DNA of 64,000 nucleotides from Bacillota bacterium (GCA_012840015.1 DUMF01000002.1:107441-171440); one strand, 5' to 3'. Shown: positions 53,660-63,837, counted from the first letter of the stretch. The notes: generated from the letters alone by a model not told the origin. Numbers and translations are program-made.

Positions 53660-54976
53660 ATGAAAAAGTACTACCTGCTGACTTTTGGCTGTCAAATGAA
53701 TATGAGGGATTCTGAACTGATTGCCGGCCAGCTGGAGGCCCTGGGATATGAACGGACAACTGATCAATCCTGTGCCGATCTGATCCTCGCCTTGACTTGT
53801 TGTGTCAGGGGGAGTGCGGAAGACAGAGCCTTAGGCCGGATATCTCAGCTAAAGCCGTTGAAACGGGATAACCCTCGCCTCGTAATAGGTGTGGGAGGAT
53901 GCATGCCACAGAATCCGGATTCTCTAAAGCGGCTTCAAGAGGCATGCCCACATGTGGATTTCTTCTTCGGTACCCGGAATTTGTCTGAACTTCCGAGGTT
54001 GCTTGAAGAGGGAAGGCGAGATGATAAAGCTGTTGTGGATGTCACTCCCAGGGACGACGAATGCATCGAAAAGATAACTCCAGTACGACAAAGTGCGATC
54101 TCCGCATGGGTCACCATCTCGTACGGCTGCAACAACTATTGCTCGTATTGCATAGTCCCATACGTGAGGGGACCCGAAAGGAGTCGCAAACCCGAGCATG
54201 TCTTGGAGGAGGTCAGACGTCTAGCTTCTCAGGGATACAAAGAGGTGACCTTTTTGGGCCAGAACGTAAACTCGTATGGCAAAGACCTGCCCGGAGACTG
54301 GAGCTTTCCGAGGCTGCTCCGAGAAGCGAACGAAATTGAGGGAATCGAGCGCATACGCTTTGTCACGTCGCATCCCAAAGACGTTTCGTCCGAGCTCATA
54401 GAGGCCATGGCTACGCTGAACAAGGTGTGCGAGCACCTGCACTTACCCCTTCAGTCTGGGAGCGACAGGATACTGGCGTCAATGAACCGCGGTTATACGA
54501 TGGCCCGGTACCTCGAAATAGTTGACGAACTCAGGCTCAGAGTACCGGGAATTGCTCTTACCACCGACATCATCGTCGGGTTCCCCGGTGAAAGCGAAGA
54601 GGATTTTGCTATGACCATGGACGCCGTTCAGCGAGTGCGCTTTGACGGCATATTCACTTTCATTTACTCGCCCAGGCCTGGAACCAAAGCCGCTTCTTTC
54701 CCAGGACAGGTGCCAAAAGAGGTCAAGAAAGATCGACTTCAAACGCTCGTTGCCACCCAAAACCGCATTACCCTCGAACTCAATCAAGCCTTGGTTGGGA
54801 AAGATGTAGAGGTGCTAGTCGAAGGCCCAAGCGATAAGGATCCGTCTGTGCTGGCCGGGCGAACGCGTACCAATAAAGTCGTGACCTTCCCTGGTGACCG
54901 CGCTCTATTTGGGTCTCTCGCCATGGTAAGGATCAAGAAAGCCAGGCTTTGGAGCCTCAAAGGGGAGTTGCGCTAG
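53660..54976 (+). CDS. miaB: tRNA-2-methylthio-N6-dimethylallyladenosine synthase MiaB
   Basis: MiaB adds a methylthio group to i6A37 of tRNA. MTTase N-terminus TFGCQMNMRDSE, the TCCVRGSAEDRALG motif and VGGCMPQ supply the auxiliary-cluster Cys; the radical-SAM motif is CNNYCSYC; HLPLQSGSDRIL and a C-terminal TRAM domain follow. 438 residues is normal. miaA, which makes its substrate, is 4 kb downstream in the same gene train. Confidence 0.96.
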   Translation: MKKYYLLTFGCQMNMRDSELIAGQLEALGYERTTDQSCADLILALTCCVRGSAEDRALGRISQLKPLKRDNPRLVIGVGGCMPQNPDSLKRLQEACPHVDFFFGTRNLSELPRLLEEGRRDDKAVVDVTPRDDECIEKITPVRQSAISAWVTISYGCNNYCSYCIVPYVRGPERSRKPEHVLEEVRRLASQGYKEVTFLGQNVNSYGKDLPGDWSFPRLLREANEIEGIERIRFVTSHPKDVSSELIEAMATLNKVCEHLHLPLQSGSDRILASMNRGYTMARYLEIVDELRLRVPGIALTTDIIVGFPGESEEDFAMTMDAVQRVRFDGIFTFIYSPRPGTKAASFPGQVPKEVKKDRLQTLVATQNRITLELNQALVGKDVEVLVEGPSDKDPSVLAGRTRTNKVVTFPGDRALFGSLAMVRIKKARLWSLKGELR

Positions 54977-57462
54977 TGACCCCAACGACGCCGATGATGA
55001 AACAATACCGCGAGATCAAGAACCAGCATCCCGATGCTATCCTGTTTTTCAGACTAGGCGATTTCTACGAGATGTTTTTCGAGGATGCGTTGCTAGCATC
55101 CAGAGAGCTGGATATCGTGCTCACAGGGCGCGAAGCTTCAGGCGAAAGAGCCCCTATGTGTGGCGTGCCGTACCACGCAGCTGAGCAATACATTGCCATC
55201 CTGGTGGGCAAGGGATATAAGGTGGCTATTTGCGAGCAGATGGAAGACCCCAAGCTCGCGAAAGGGCTGGTCAAACGGCAAGTAGTGCGAGTAATAACTC
55301 CTGGCACGTTCGTATCCTCTGGGGAAGCGGGAGCGCGGTACATGGCGGCGTTGTGCGAACTCGATGGAGCCATCGGTATCAGCTTCATGGAAGCCACAGA
55401 AGGCAGCTTCACCACGATGCAGATGCGGGAAGATAATCGTTGGGACGAAGCGTGGGGCAAGTTGGTATTGAAAGCGCCGGCAGAATGCATCGTACCTGCC
55501 GACAGCCAGGTAGAGCACTACTTGAAAAACCGTGCGGCGCCCGCCAGTGGGTGGCGTTTCGCCCTCACCCCTGTGAAGAAAATGGATCTCCGCGAGGCAG
55601 AACAGCTTCTCCTACGCCATTTTAAGGTCGCCACTCTGGCTGGCTATGGCTGTGACGGGATGCCGGCAGCAATAGTGGCTGCAGGTATGCTTTTGCGCTA
55701 TCTGTATGAGACTCAGCTGGCTGACGCCCTTCAGATACGCAGCTTGTCCACAGAAGCACCTGAGGAGTATGTGACGATAGATCCCGCCAGTTGGCGAAAT
55801 CTAGATGTGGCTGAATCATCCGTCCCTGGCAAGAACACTCCCACGTTGCTCGGAGTACTGGATGCCACCGTGACCAGAATGGGGAAGAGACTACTCAGAG
55901 AGTGGCTTGAGAAGCCGCTGCGGGATCTGAATCAGATAACTTACCGCAACCGGGCGGTCGCTGAGCTGGTAGCCGATGAGGTAGCCCGGAAGAAGTTACG
56001 TGCGATAATGGCCGGGTTTTCCGATCTGCCTCGGCTCGTGAGCCGGGTGGCTGCAAACGTGGAAACTCCGCGGGACATTCTCAACATCGGAAAGAGTCTT
56101 CGCCTTGTCCCACGAGTGAAAGAGATACTTGAACGAGCCACCAGCGAGGCGCTGAAGGAAGCCATTTGCGATATGGACGAGCTGCGGGATCTGGCAGAGG
56201 TGATCTGTGCAGCCATCAGAGAAGATGCTCCGTCCACATTAAAAGAAGGTGGGGTCATTAAGGAAGGCTACAATGCCGAGCTGGATCGCATTGTATCCAT
56301 AGGCAGAAATGCTCGCCAGTACCTAGCCTCGTTGGAAGCGAGTGAGAGGGAAGCTACAGGAATCCGGTCGCTCAAGATCGGGTATAATAGGGTGTTCGGC
56401 TATTACATCGAAGTCACCAACGCCAACGCGCATTTGGTCCCAGCTCGGTACCAACGGAAGCAAACCCTAAGATCGGCTGAGCGTTATGTAACTGACGAGC
56501 TCAAAGAGCTGGAGTCAACCATACTCTCTGCCGAAGAAAAGGCGATAGAGCTAGAGCAGGCGTTGTACGCTGAAGTGAAGCAAAAGGTGCTCGCTCACAT
56601 CGAGCAGCTACAGCTTACCGGAAAGGCTATTGCAATGGTAGACGTGCTCGCGGCTCTAGCAGAAGTGGCAGTGCGGAACGATTACGCCCAGCCCGAACTG
56701 TGTGAGGAGCCAGTGCTAGAAATTCGTGACGGGCGGCATCCAGTCGTGGAAAGCGTTCTCGGACCGGGAAAGTTCGTACCGAACGACGTGCGGCTCGATG
56801 CCAAGAGTGCGAGGCTCGCGATCGTCACAGGACCCAATATGGGAGGTAAATCCACTTACTTGAGGCAAGTCGCACTTATCGTCATCATGGCACAAATCGG
56901 TAGTTTCGTTCCCGCAAGAAAGGCGCGAATAGGCCTAGTGGACAGGATCTTCGCCAGGATCGGCGCTCACGATGATCTGGCTGCGGGTCAAAGCACCTTT
57001 ATGGTAGAAATGAGCGAAGTAGCCAACATTTTGAACAATGCCACGGAACGCAGCCTGGTACTACTCGACGAGCTGGGCAGAGGTACTGGCACGTTCGATG
57101 GGCTCAGCCTGGCATGGGCCGTAGCGGAATACCTGCACGATCAGGTTAGATGTAACACCTTGATGGCAACCCACTTCAGGGAGATCATCGAGCTGGGTAG
57201 GCAGTTGGAAGCGGCTGTGAACTTGCACGTCGCTGTCAAGGAGGACGCGGAAGGCATCAAGTTCCTGTGGAAAGTACTGCCTGGCGGTGCAGCCGCCAGT
57301 TATGGAGTGGAAGTGGCCAAGCTTGCTGGTTTACCTGCAGACGTGACAGAGAGAGCGGCAGAAATTCTGGCCAGGCTTGAAAGCGAAGCTCCCTCGAGGA
57401 GCGCATCTGCACGAAGAAAGAAGAGCGCTAGAGATTTGACTTCGCAATTGCGTTTGGCCTGA
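54976..57462 (+). CDS. mutS: DNA mismatch recognition protein MutS
   Basis: MutS recognises mismatches and recruits MutL. TPMMKQYREIKNQHPDAILF and the mismatch-wedge Phe in FFRLGDFYEMF are at the start; ATPase Walker A is TGPNMGGKST, with the LLDELGRGT Walker B and a C-terminal ATHFRE segment. 828 residues. The start is GTG 54976, one nt overlapping the miaB stop with GGGGAG eight nt upstream; the longer frame from 54949 lies inside miaB. Confidence 0.97.
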   Translation: MTPTTPMMKQYREIKNQHPDAILFFRLGDFYEMFFEDALLASRELDIVLTGREASGERAPMCGVPYHAAEQYIAILVGKGYKVAICEQMEDPKLAKGLVKRQVVRVITPGTFVSSGEAGARYMAALCELDGAIGISFMEATEGSFTTMQMREDNRWDEAWGKLVLKAPAECIVPADSQVEHYLKNRAAPASGWRFALTPVKKMDLREAEQLLLRHFKVATLAGYGCDGMPAAIVAAGMLLRYLYETQLADALQIRSLSTEAPEEYVTIDPASWRNLDVAESSVPGKNTPTLLGVLDATVTRMGKRLLREWLEKPLRDLNQITYRNRAVAELVADEVARKKLRAIMAGFSDLPRLVSRVAANVETPRDILNIGKSLRLVPRVKEILERATSEALKEAICDMDELRDLAEVICAAIREDAPSTLKEGGVIKEGYNAELDRIVSIGRNARQYLASLEASEREATGIRSLKIGYNRVFGYYIEVTNANAHLVPARYQRKQTLRSAERYVTDELKELESTILSAEEKAIELEQALYAEVKQKVLAHIEQLQLTGKAIAMVDVLAALAEVAVRNDYAQPELCEEPVLEIRDGRHPVVESVLGPGKFVPNDVRLDAKSARLAIVTGPNMGGKSTYLRQVALIVIMAQIGSFVPARKARIGLVDRIFARIGAHDDLAAGQSTFMVEMSEVANILNNATERSLVLLDELGRGTGTFDGLSLAWAVAEYLHDQVRCNTLMATHFREIIELGRQLEAAVNLHVAVKEDAEGIKFLWKVLPGGAAASYGVEVAKLAGLPADVTERAAEILARLESEAPSRSASARRKKSARDLTSQLRLA

Positions 57463-57479
57463 CGGGGAAGAGATCACTG

Positions 57480-59114
57480 ATGATAACGCGGCTATCTCCT
57501 GAAATAGTCGCGGCAATAGCCGCTGGAGAAGTCATAGAACGTCCTGCGTCCGCTCTTAAAGAGCTGGTCGAGAATTCCTTGGATGCGGGGGCTACGCGTA
57601 TCGTAGTTGAACTCGCGGGCGGTGGTCTGGACTTAATAGCTGTTACAGATAATGGCTGCGGGATTCCATCTTCTGAGATCGAACTTGCCTTTCAGAGACA
57701 TACTACGAGCAAAATATCCTCTCTGAAAGACCTTAAGTCCCTTCGGAGCTTCGGCTTTCGCGGAGAAGCGTTGGCTAGCATCGCCAGCAGTGCGTCGAGA
57801 GTGGTAGTGACCAGCCTTCACGCTGACGAGCCCACGGGGAGCCGGCTTACCATCGAAAACGGGAAGGTGGTCGAGCATACAGCCGTCGGTTGCCCGCAAG
57901 GCACTAGGATTGAGGTGTATGGGCTATTTCGACCGGTACCGGCACGGCTGAAATTCCTCAAGGACAGGCGGCGCGAACAAGCAGTTGCCCAGCGTACGCT
58001 GATTGATGTCGCCCTCGGCAGTCCGCAAGTTTCATACAAGCTGCTCGTGGACGGCGAGACGGCCTTTACAACCCAAGGAGAAGGACTTCTGCCAACATAC
58101 GTGGCGATTTTCGGTGAGGAAACGGAGCTTTTTCCCATCCAAGACGACAGTATTTCGGGCCTGCTAAGTTTGAACGCAGATTGGCCATCCAGGAGCCGTC
58201 AATTCTTCTATGTCAACCATAGACCCGTATCATGTCAGAACCTAAGACACGCGGTAGAAGCAGCATACAGATCGCTCGAGCAAAAGGGCAGGTACCCCCG
58301 GTTTGTGATCGATCTCGCTGTTGACCCGGCCACAGTAGACGTAAACGTACATCCGGCGAAGGCGGAAGTGCGCTTTGTCGATGAAGAATCGGTGCGAAAG
58401 GCAGTTTTCTCTTGTATTCGAGAGAACCTTACACGAAGACAGTACTCCGGAGTAGCCCTATTGTGCGAGCACGGCGCGAACGATTATGGAAGCCTAACGC
58501 AGATGCAACAGGTGCTCCTCACGGAGATGCAACCATGTTTGGAAAACGATAAACAGGATCAATTCAGGTTGCTCGGAACCGCTTATGGCAGGTACCTGCT
58601 CGCGGAAAGCCGTTCGGCGATCTACATTATCGATCAGCACGCTGCGCACGAAAGAGTTCTGTATGAGACTTTGTTGAAGGGAAGCCAGGGTGGCACTCAA
58701 CCTCTCCTGAAGCCTCTGTGCGTAAGCCTTCCACGTGGTTCGAGTCTGGATGTCGCCCCAGTCTTGACCATATTGCGCGATCTGGGTTTCGAGGCGGAGG
58801 CCTTCGGCTCGAGAGAGATCTTGATCCGTTCGGTACCAGCACTCAGTTGGGGTACAGAATCGGTAAACTGGGGTGACATCCTCCGAGAGGTGCTGGCGGA
58901 GGGTAAACCTCTGGAGCTAAAGGCGATGGCGGCGGCAGTGGCTGCTTGCCACGCCAGCATCCGCACAGGTGACATACTGAGCCAAGAGGGAGCGCAGGCG
59001 CTGATAACTCGTCTCTTTCAGTGCGCAGAGCCGTATCGCTGCCCCCACGGCAGGCCTACTATGATTACTGTAAGTCGCGAGATGCTCGAAAAGAGGTTCG
59101 GTAGGGATGCCTGA
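57480..59114 (+). CDS. mutL: DNA mismatch repair protein MutL
   Basis: A GHKL ATPase that nicks the strand for repair. N-terminal motifs: ELVENSLDAG, DNGCGIP, TSKISSL and GFRGEAL. The C-terminal endonuclease motif DQHAAHERVLYE, with ACHASIRTGD and CPHGRP, marks a nicking MutL as expected where MutH is absent. 544 residues, somewhat short because the linker is small. It overlaps miaA by 8 nt. Confidence 0.97.
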   Translation: MITRLSPEIVAAIAAGEVIERPASALKELVENSLDAGATRIVVELAGGGLDLIAVTDNGCGIPSSEIELAFQRHTTSKISSLKDLKSLRSFGFRGEALASIASSASRVVVTSLHADEPTGSRLTIENGKVVEHTAVGCPQGTRIEVYGLFRPVPARLKFLKDRRREQAVAQRTLIDVALGSPQVSYKLLVDGETAFTTQGEGLLPTYVAIFGEETELFPIQDDSISGLLSLNADWPSRSRQFFYVNHRPVSCQNLRHAVEAAYRSLEQKGRYPRFVIDLAVDPATVDVNVHPAKAEVRFVDEESVRKAVFSCIRENLTRRQYSGVALLCEHGANDYGSLTQMQQVLLTEMQPCLENDKQDQFRLLGTAYGRYLLAESRSAIYIIDQHAAHERVLYETLLKGSQGGTQPLLKPLCVSLPRGSSLDVAPVLTILRDLGFEAEAFGSREILIRSVPALSWGTESVNWGDILREVLAEGKPLELKAMAAAVAACHASIRTGDILSQEGAQALITRLFQCAEPYRCPHGRPTMITVSREMLEKRFGRDA

Positions 59115-60057
59115 GGACCCCTTGTTGGTAATCACTGGCCCTACTGCCTCGGGTAAGACGGCTGTATCTATAAGGGTGGCTCTGGAGCTCGGGGGAGAAA
59201 TCATTTCGGCGGACTCCGTGCAGGTTTACAGGCACCTGAACATAGGCAGTGCTAAGCCAACCCGCGAAGAAATGATGGGGGTGCCTCACCATCTTATAGA
59301 CATCATTGACCCCGATGAAAAATTCAGCGTTGCGGACTACCGCACAGTCGCGGAAAAGGCAATTAACGAGGTGCGCAGGAGAGGTCGCGTACCAATCGTG
59401 TGCGGCGGAACCATCTTTTACATAAGGGCACTTGTAGGAGGTTACGCGTTCCCCGAGCACGGCTTCGACCCCGGCGTGAGAGAAAGGCTTCGCCAGAAGT
59501 ATAGCCTTTTAGGAGTGGAACGCTTAAGACAAGACCTCCAGGCAGTAGATCCAGAGGCTGCGCGTCGGATACACCCTAACGACATCAGGAGGGCAATCCG
59601 GGCGCTTGAGGTCTATGAGATAACGGGCAGACGGATTTCCGACAGTTGGGGAAAGGCAGACGTGCTAAGAGTGCCAGCCGTCATGGTCGCGATGGATGTC
59701 GAACGTGAGGAACTCTACTCCAGAATCGAAGAGAGAGTTGAGCGCATGTTGAGCGCTGGACTTGTAGAGGAAACGAGGAGGATCCTCGAGATGGGGTATC
59801 CAGCGAATTCAGGAGCTCTACATTCCGTAGGTTACGCAGAAGTGATAGCATATCTTAAAGGCGAATGCACACTTGAAGAGGCGAGGAGGCTTATCGTGCG
59901 GAATACTAAGCACCTCGCCAAAAGGCAGCTTACTTGGCTTCGAAATGATGATAGAATCGTATGGGTATATGCTGGGAAGCATAGTCAGCTGGAAGCTGTA
60001 GTCCGGGAGATCTCTTCCATTTATCGGAGACACGCGGAACTGGGGGGCCGGAGATGA
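59107..60057 (+). CDS. miaA: tRNA dimethylallyltransferase MiaA
   Basis: MiaA prenylates A37 of tRNAs reading UNN codons. The P-loop is [13 protein letters not shown], then [19 protein letters not shown], the [12 protein letters not shown] segment and the C-terminal [17 protein letters not shown]. 316 residues is normal. It starts in the mutL 3' end and its stop overlaps the hfq start by 4 nt, giving the known miaA-hfq pair. Confidence 0.97.
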   Translation: MPEDPLLVITGPTASGKTAVSIRVALELGGEIISADSVQVYRHLNIGSAKPTREEMMGVPHHLIDIIDPDEKFSVADYRTVAEKAINEVRRRGRVPIVCGGTIFYIRALVGGYAFPEHGFDPGVRERLRQKYSLLGVERLRQDLQAVDPEAARRIHPNDIRRAIRALEVYEITGRRISDSWGKADVLRVPAVMVAMDVEREELYSRIEERVERMLSAGLVEETRRILEMGYPANSGALHSVGYAEVIAYLKGECTLEEARRLIVRNTKHLAKRQLTWLRNDDRIVWVYAGKHSQLEAVVREISSIYRRHAELGGRR

Positions 60058-60305
60058 GCAAAACACAGATGAATTTACAGGATAGTTTCCTGAACCAGGT
60101 GCGAAAAGATAACGTACCTCTTACGATTTACCTAATCAATGGATTTCAACTGAGGGGTACTGTCAAGGGCTTCGATAATTTTACCGTAGTCTTGGACAAC
60201 GATGGCAAACAGCTTCTGGTTTACAAGCATGCCATCTCCACGATAACTCCGGCAAGACCGGTAAACCTCATCGCTGGTGAGGCAGTTAAGGAGCCGGGAG
60301 TGTAG
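60054..60305 (+). CDS. hfq: RNA chaperone Hfq
   Basis: An Sm-like hexamer that binds A-rich RNA and small RNAs. [20 protein letters not shown] is the Sm1 region, [10 protein letters not shown] the loop, and [10 protein letters not shown] the Sm2 Y-K-H motif. The 83-residue length with a short tail fits Firmicutes. ATGA overlap with miaA. Confidence 0.97.
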   Translation: MSKTQMNLQDSFLNQVRKDNVPLTIYLINGFQLRGTVKGFDNFTVVLDNDGKQLLVYKHAISTITPARPVNLIAGEAVKEPGV

Positions 60306-60310
60306 AAATC

Positions 60311-60982
60311 GTGCTGATTCTGGTAATAGACGACGATCCCAAGATAACCTCTTTTCTGAGGCGAGGTTTGTCCTACGAGGGGCACGAGGTACTAGTAGCT
60401 AACGATGCTGAAACCGGGCTCGAAATGGCGATTTCTAGGACACCCGATATCGTGATCCTAGATGTGTTGATGCCGGGCATGGATGGATTCGAAGTGTGCC
60501 GAAGAATTAGGCAAAAAAGCGATGTGGCGATCCTGATGCTAACTGCCAAGGACGAAGTAGCTGACAAAGTGAAAGGGCTGGATTACGGTGCCGACGATTA
60601 CGTAGTGAAGCCCTTTGCATTTGACGAGCTCCTCGCGCGAATCAGGGCACTTTCTCGCCGGAAAGTGGATGAAGAACGGCGCGGACACATTTTGAAGTTC
60701 GCGGACCTGACGCTTGACACTATGGCGCGGGAAGCGTGGAGAGGCAAACGCCGGATTGAGCTGACTACCAAGGAGTTCGAGCTGCTCAGTCTATTTATGC
60801 GCCATCCCAGGCAGGTGCTTTTGAAGCAAAACCTGATGGACGAAATATGGGGCGTAGACTACGCAGGAGAGTCCAACGTGCTGGAGGTGTACATAGGTTA
60901 CCTTCGCCAGAAACTCGAGGAGGGTGGTGAACCCAGGCTCATACATACTGTGAGGGGCGCTGGCTACGTGCTCAAGGAGTAA
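60311..60982 (+). CDS. OmpR-family response regulator
   Basis: An N-terminal receiver domain with acidic pocket D7-D9, phosphoacceptor D51 (ILDVLMPG) and a Lys in YVVKPF; the C-terminal winged helix (TTKEFELLSLF, ESNVLEVYIGYLRQKL, GAGYVL) binds direct repeats. GTG start 5 nt after hfq. The partner kinase follows within 7 nt. A set of direct repeats spaced by 11 bp lies just after the kinase gene, before htrA, and is the most likely target. Confidence 0.93.
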   Translation: MLILVIDDDPKITSFLRRGLSYEGHEVLVANDAETGLEMAISRTPDIVILDVLMPGMDGFEVCRRIRQKSDVAILMLTAKDEVADKVKGLDYGADDYVVKPFAFDELLARIRALSRRKVDEERRGHILKFADLTLDTMAREAWRGKRRIELTTKEFELLSLFMRHPRQVLLKQNLMDEIWGVDYAGESNVLEVYIGYLRQKLEEGGEPRLIHTVRGAGYVLKE

Positions 60983-60988
60983 CTTCCC

Positions 60989-62428
60989 GTGACCATTAGG
61001 CTTAAGCTCACTTTGTGGTATAGCAGCATCGTGGCTTTGACCGTGCTAATCTTCTCTATGGTGCTCTATACGACGGTCTGGCGCAACAGTCTCAGGGATA
61101 TCGACACCGCATTGCGCAGGCGGGCAGAGTCCGTGGCCAGTAGTATTTTTCTGCCTCCCGGGATGGCTCTGCGCGCAAAATCGATTGTGATCCCGGACGT
61201 GGACGTATTTAGTGGAGCAGATGTCTACGTACAGGTCCTCGATAGTTCAGGAGACCTGGTGGCCAAGTCCGCCAACCTTGGCAGTCAGTCACTTCCCATA
61301 ACTCCTGATATCCTAACCGTTGGGAACGGAAGCCCCTTTAGAACCGAGGCAGTCAGTGGATCCTACGTTCGAATTTATACAGTGCCGATCCTTTACCGGA
61401 ATAGCATCGTTGGCTTTATCCAAGTCGGTAGATCGTTACAGCCTCTCATGACTCAACTTAACAGGCTGAAAATCAGCCTGGTTTTGGTTAGCCTGGCAAC
61501 AGTGTTGTTCGCCGGAGCCGTGGGTTGGCTGATGGCCAAGACGGCGTTGAAACCCATCGATAAGCTGACCAGAAGCGCACGGGAAATAGGGGAGAAGCGT
61601 GATTTCGGCAAACGGGTGGCTTACCGAGGCCCAGCAGACGAGATAGGCAAACTGGCTGCCACCTTCAATATGATGCTAGACGGACTGGAACAGGCTTATA
61701 ACCACTTGGAAATGGCGTTGGCCGGCCAAAAACGCTTTGTGGCCGATGCAAGCCACGAATTACGTACTCCTCTCACCGTGATAAAAGGCAACGTGCAGTT
61801 ACTGCGGAAATCAATAGGCTTGGACCCAGAGGGGACTGAGGAAGCCATTCAGGACATCGAATTCGAAGTGGACCGGCTCTCCAGGATGGCCTCTGAGTTG
61901 CTCGACTTGGCCAGGGCTGATGCAGGCCAACATATTGTGCTTGCGCCGGTTGATCTCGTGGAAGTCATAACCTCAGTCGCTAAGAGACTGGCGGTATTGG
62001 CTTCCGATAGGGATTTCAATGTAACGTTCGACCCTGCTATCAGCTGTGTGCCCGTCATGGGTAGCGCTGAACACCTCGAACGGGTGCTCACCATATTGGT
62101 GGACAATGCCGTTAAGTACACCGAACCCGGTGGTAAAATCAATGTGAGCCTTTCTGTGTCCGATCATTATGCCATAATTAAAGTAAAGGACAACGGATCC
62201 GGTATCGCTAAAGAAGATTTACCACGGATATTCGAACGGTTTTACAGGGCAGATAAGACGCGGTATAGAAGCGGGACCGGCCTTGGGCTCGCAATAGCCA
62301 AATGGATCGTGTCAGAACACGGAGGGCAAATCGACGTGACCAGCGAGCTCAAAAAAGGAAGTGAGTTCACAATTCGCATCCCGATGCTCTCCCAGGGTGA
62401 GACGGAAAAGTCAATTAGAAAATCTTAA
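60989..62428 (+). CDS. Membrane sensor histidine kinase
   Basis: A 479-residue kinase: N-terminal membrane helix, an extracellular sensor region of about 130 residues, a second helix near 165-185, a HAMP linker, the HisKA box ASHELRTPLTVI with phospho-His256, and HATPase motifs DNAVKYTEPG (N box), DNGSGI (G1) and GTGLGLAI (G2). Resembles envelope-stress kinases such as CssS/ArlS/MprB. GTG start. Followed by an HtrA protease gene, which fits sensing of misfolded surface proteins; that link is inferred. Confidence 0.93.
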   Translation: MTIRLKLTLWYSSIVALTVLIFSMVLYTTVWRNSLRDIDTALRRRAESVASSIFLPPGMALRAKSIVIPDVDVFSGADVYVQVLDSSGDLVAKSANLGSQSLPITPDILTVGNGSPFRTEAVSGSYVRIYTVPILYRNSIVGFIQVGRSLQPLMTQLNRLKISLVLVSLATVLFAGAVGWLMAKTALKPIDKLTRSAREIGEKRDFGKRVAYRGPADEIGKLAATFNMMLDGLEQAYNHLEMALAGQKRFVADASHELRTPLTVIKGNVQLLRKSIGLDPEGTEEAIQDIEFEVDRLSRMASELLDLARADAGQHIVLAPVDLVEVITSVAKRLAVLASDRDFNVTFDPAISCVPVMGSAEHLERVLTILVDNAVKYTEPGGKINVSLSVSDHYAIIKVKDNGSGIAKEDLPRIFERFYRADKTRYRSGTGLGLAIAKWIVSEHGGQIDVTSELKKGSEFTIRIPMLSQGETEKSIRKS

Positions 62429-62450
62429 GGTTCTTCTAAATGCATTCTAA
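62423..62450 (+). promoter_or_regulatory. Three direct repeats, probable OmpR-type regulator site before htrA
   Basis: TTCTAA at 62434-62439 and 62445-62450 repeats exactly with an 11-bp period; a weaker copy, TCTTAA, lies one period earlier at 62423-62428. Direct repeats with a helical-turn period are the usual sites of OmpR/PhoB regulators. They sit between the kinase stop and htrA, about 80 nt before htrA. Confidence 0.5.
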
Positions 62451-62528
62451 CGTTGGGGAGCTATAAAGAAAAAAGAAAATGGAAAAGCACCACGCTACTA
62501 ATACAATCTTAAAGCGAGGTGATCTAAC

Positions 62529-63722
62529 TTGAAACGATATGGGTTATTGTTTGTGGTAATAGCCTGCCTGCTTGTAGGTGCTTTGGCAGGGGGACTGGCC
62601 GGTGCCTATGGGACGAGGTATTACCTTTCAAAGAACACGCCCCAACAGTCTCCGCTGGCGCTGCCACTGCAGCCCGGTCAACCGCAGATCAACGCTAAGG
62701 AAGCTGCTTTGACAGGTGAGGGAACTGTTACGGCTGTCTACAAAAAAGTGTCGCCTGCAGTGGTAAATATCAAGAACATTCGCTACAGTGTTGGTTTCTT
62801 CGGCCCCAGCGAAGAGACTGCGACGGGCTCGGGGTTCATCATTGACGCTGAAGGCCATGTTCTCACGAATTATCACGTTGTGAAAGGAGCTAGTACTATA
62901 CAGGTCGGCCTTTATGACGGTACTATCGTAGAAGGGGAGCTGCTCGGAGCCGATCCTGGAAACGATCTGGCGCTCCTTAAGCTCAAAGGGCTCAAGCAGC
63001 CACCAGCGGCAATCGCCACGCTGGGCGATAGCGACCTCGTGGAAGTGGGAGAGCCTGCGATCGCACTCGGCAATCCGTTCGGCTTAGAACGTACTGTGAC
63101 GCTCGGGATCATTTCTGGCAAGGGACGGGTAATGACTTCCGAAACAGGTCAAGTAGTGCGGGACGTACTTCAGACGGACGCGGCAATTAACCCTGGTAAT
63201 TCGGGAGGGCCACTGCTGAATGCGAAAGGCGAAGTGATCGGAATCAATACCGCCATTGAGAGCCCTGTTAAAGGCTCTGTGGGAATAGGATTCGCTGTGC
63301 CTATAAACGCTGCCAAGAAGGTACTGCCTCAGCTCATAGCAGGCAAAAACGTGAAGCATCCTTGGATAGGCATATCCGGTATAGCCCTTACCAAGGACCT
63401 GGTGACCCAGTACAATCTGCCTACAGATAAGGGCGTACTGGTGTATGACGTGGTGCCTGGTAGCCCCGCAGCCCAAGCTGGCCTCCGTGGCATAGTGGTG
63501 CGGTCGCAGCGCAGCGGCTGGACATACGTACAGCCAGGTAGTATTGGCGACATAATCGTCGGTGTGGATGATAAACCTGTGAGCTCGGTGGAGGATATTT
63601 CTCGCGTGGTTGATTCCAAACAGGTCGGCGACACAGTTCGCCTGTCCATCATCAGAGACGGCAAGGGCCTCGTCGTGAACGTCAAACTTGCCGAATGGCC
63701 CGAGAATCTCAGAGCCGAATAA
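62529..63722 (+). CDS. htrA: HtrA-type serine protease with PDZ domain
   Basis: A surface chaperone-protease of 397 residues. One N-terminal membrane helix anchors it outside the membrane. The catalytic triad is His116 (TNYHVV), Asp146 (GNDLALL) and Ser225 (PGNSGGPL); a single PDZ domain (GVLVYDVVPGSPAAQAGLR through GDIIVGVDDKPV) fills the C-terminus. TTG start with GCGAGGTGAT upstream. It follows a two-component system and the direct repeats at 62423-62450, so it is probably induced by envelope stress. Confidence 0.95.
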   Translation: MKRYGLLFVVIACLLVGALAGGLAGAYGTRYYLSKNTPQQSPLALPLQPGQPQINAKEAALTGEGTVTAVYKKVSPAVVNIKNIRYSVGFFGPSEETATGSGFIIDAEGHVLTNYHVVKGASTIQVGLYDGTIVEGELLGADPGNDLALLKLKGLKQPPAAIATLGDSDLVEVGEPAIALGNPFGLERTVTLGIISGKGRVMTSETGQVVRDVLQTDAAINPGNSGGPLLNAKGEVIGINTAIESPVKGSVGIGFAVPINAAKKVLPQLIAGKNVKHPWIGISGIALTKDLVTQYNLPTDKGVLVYDVVPGSPAAQAGLRGIVVRSQRSGWTYVQPGSIGDIIVGVDDKPVSSVEDISRVVDSKQVGDTVRLSIIRDGKGLVVNVKLAEWPENLRAE

Positions 63723-63757
63723 ACAAAATGAAGAACTAAGGACCGAGGCCATCATTG

Positions 63758-63787
63758 ACGGGCGGTTGCTGCTTCAGCCGCCCGTCG
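63758..63787 (+). terminator. Hairpin after htrA
   Basis: GACGGGCGG (63758-63766) and CCGCCCGTC (63779-63787) form a perfect 9-bp stem with a 12-nt loop that can pair further. It lies 36 nt after the htrA stop. No T-run follows, so efficient termination is uncertain. Confidence 0.5.
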
Positions 63788-63802
63788 CATTCCGTTCCAT
63801 GT

Positions 63803-63837
63803 ACTATACACTATCCTGGTACTATATACTATCCTGC
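63803..63837. repeat. A+T-rich tandem repeat, 18-bp period
   Basis: TACTATACACTATCCTG (63803-63819) is repeated at 63821-63837 with one mismatch and an 18-bp period. It sits in the 278-bp gene-free end of the window. It may be an operator for a gene right of the window. Confidence 0.5.
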
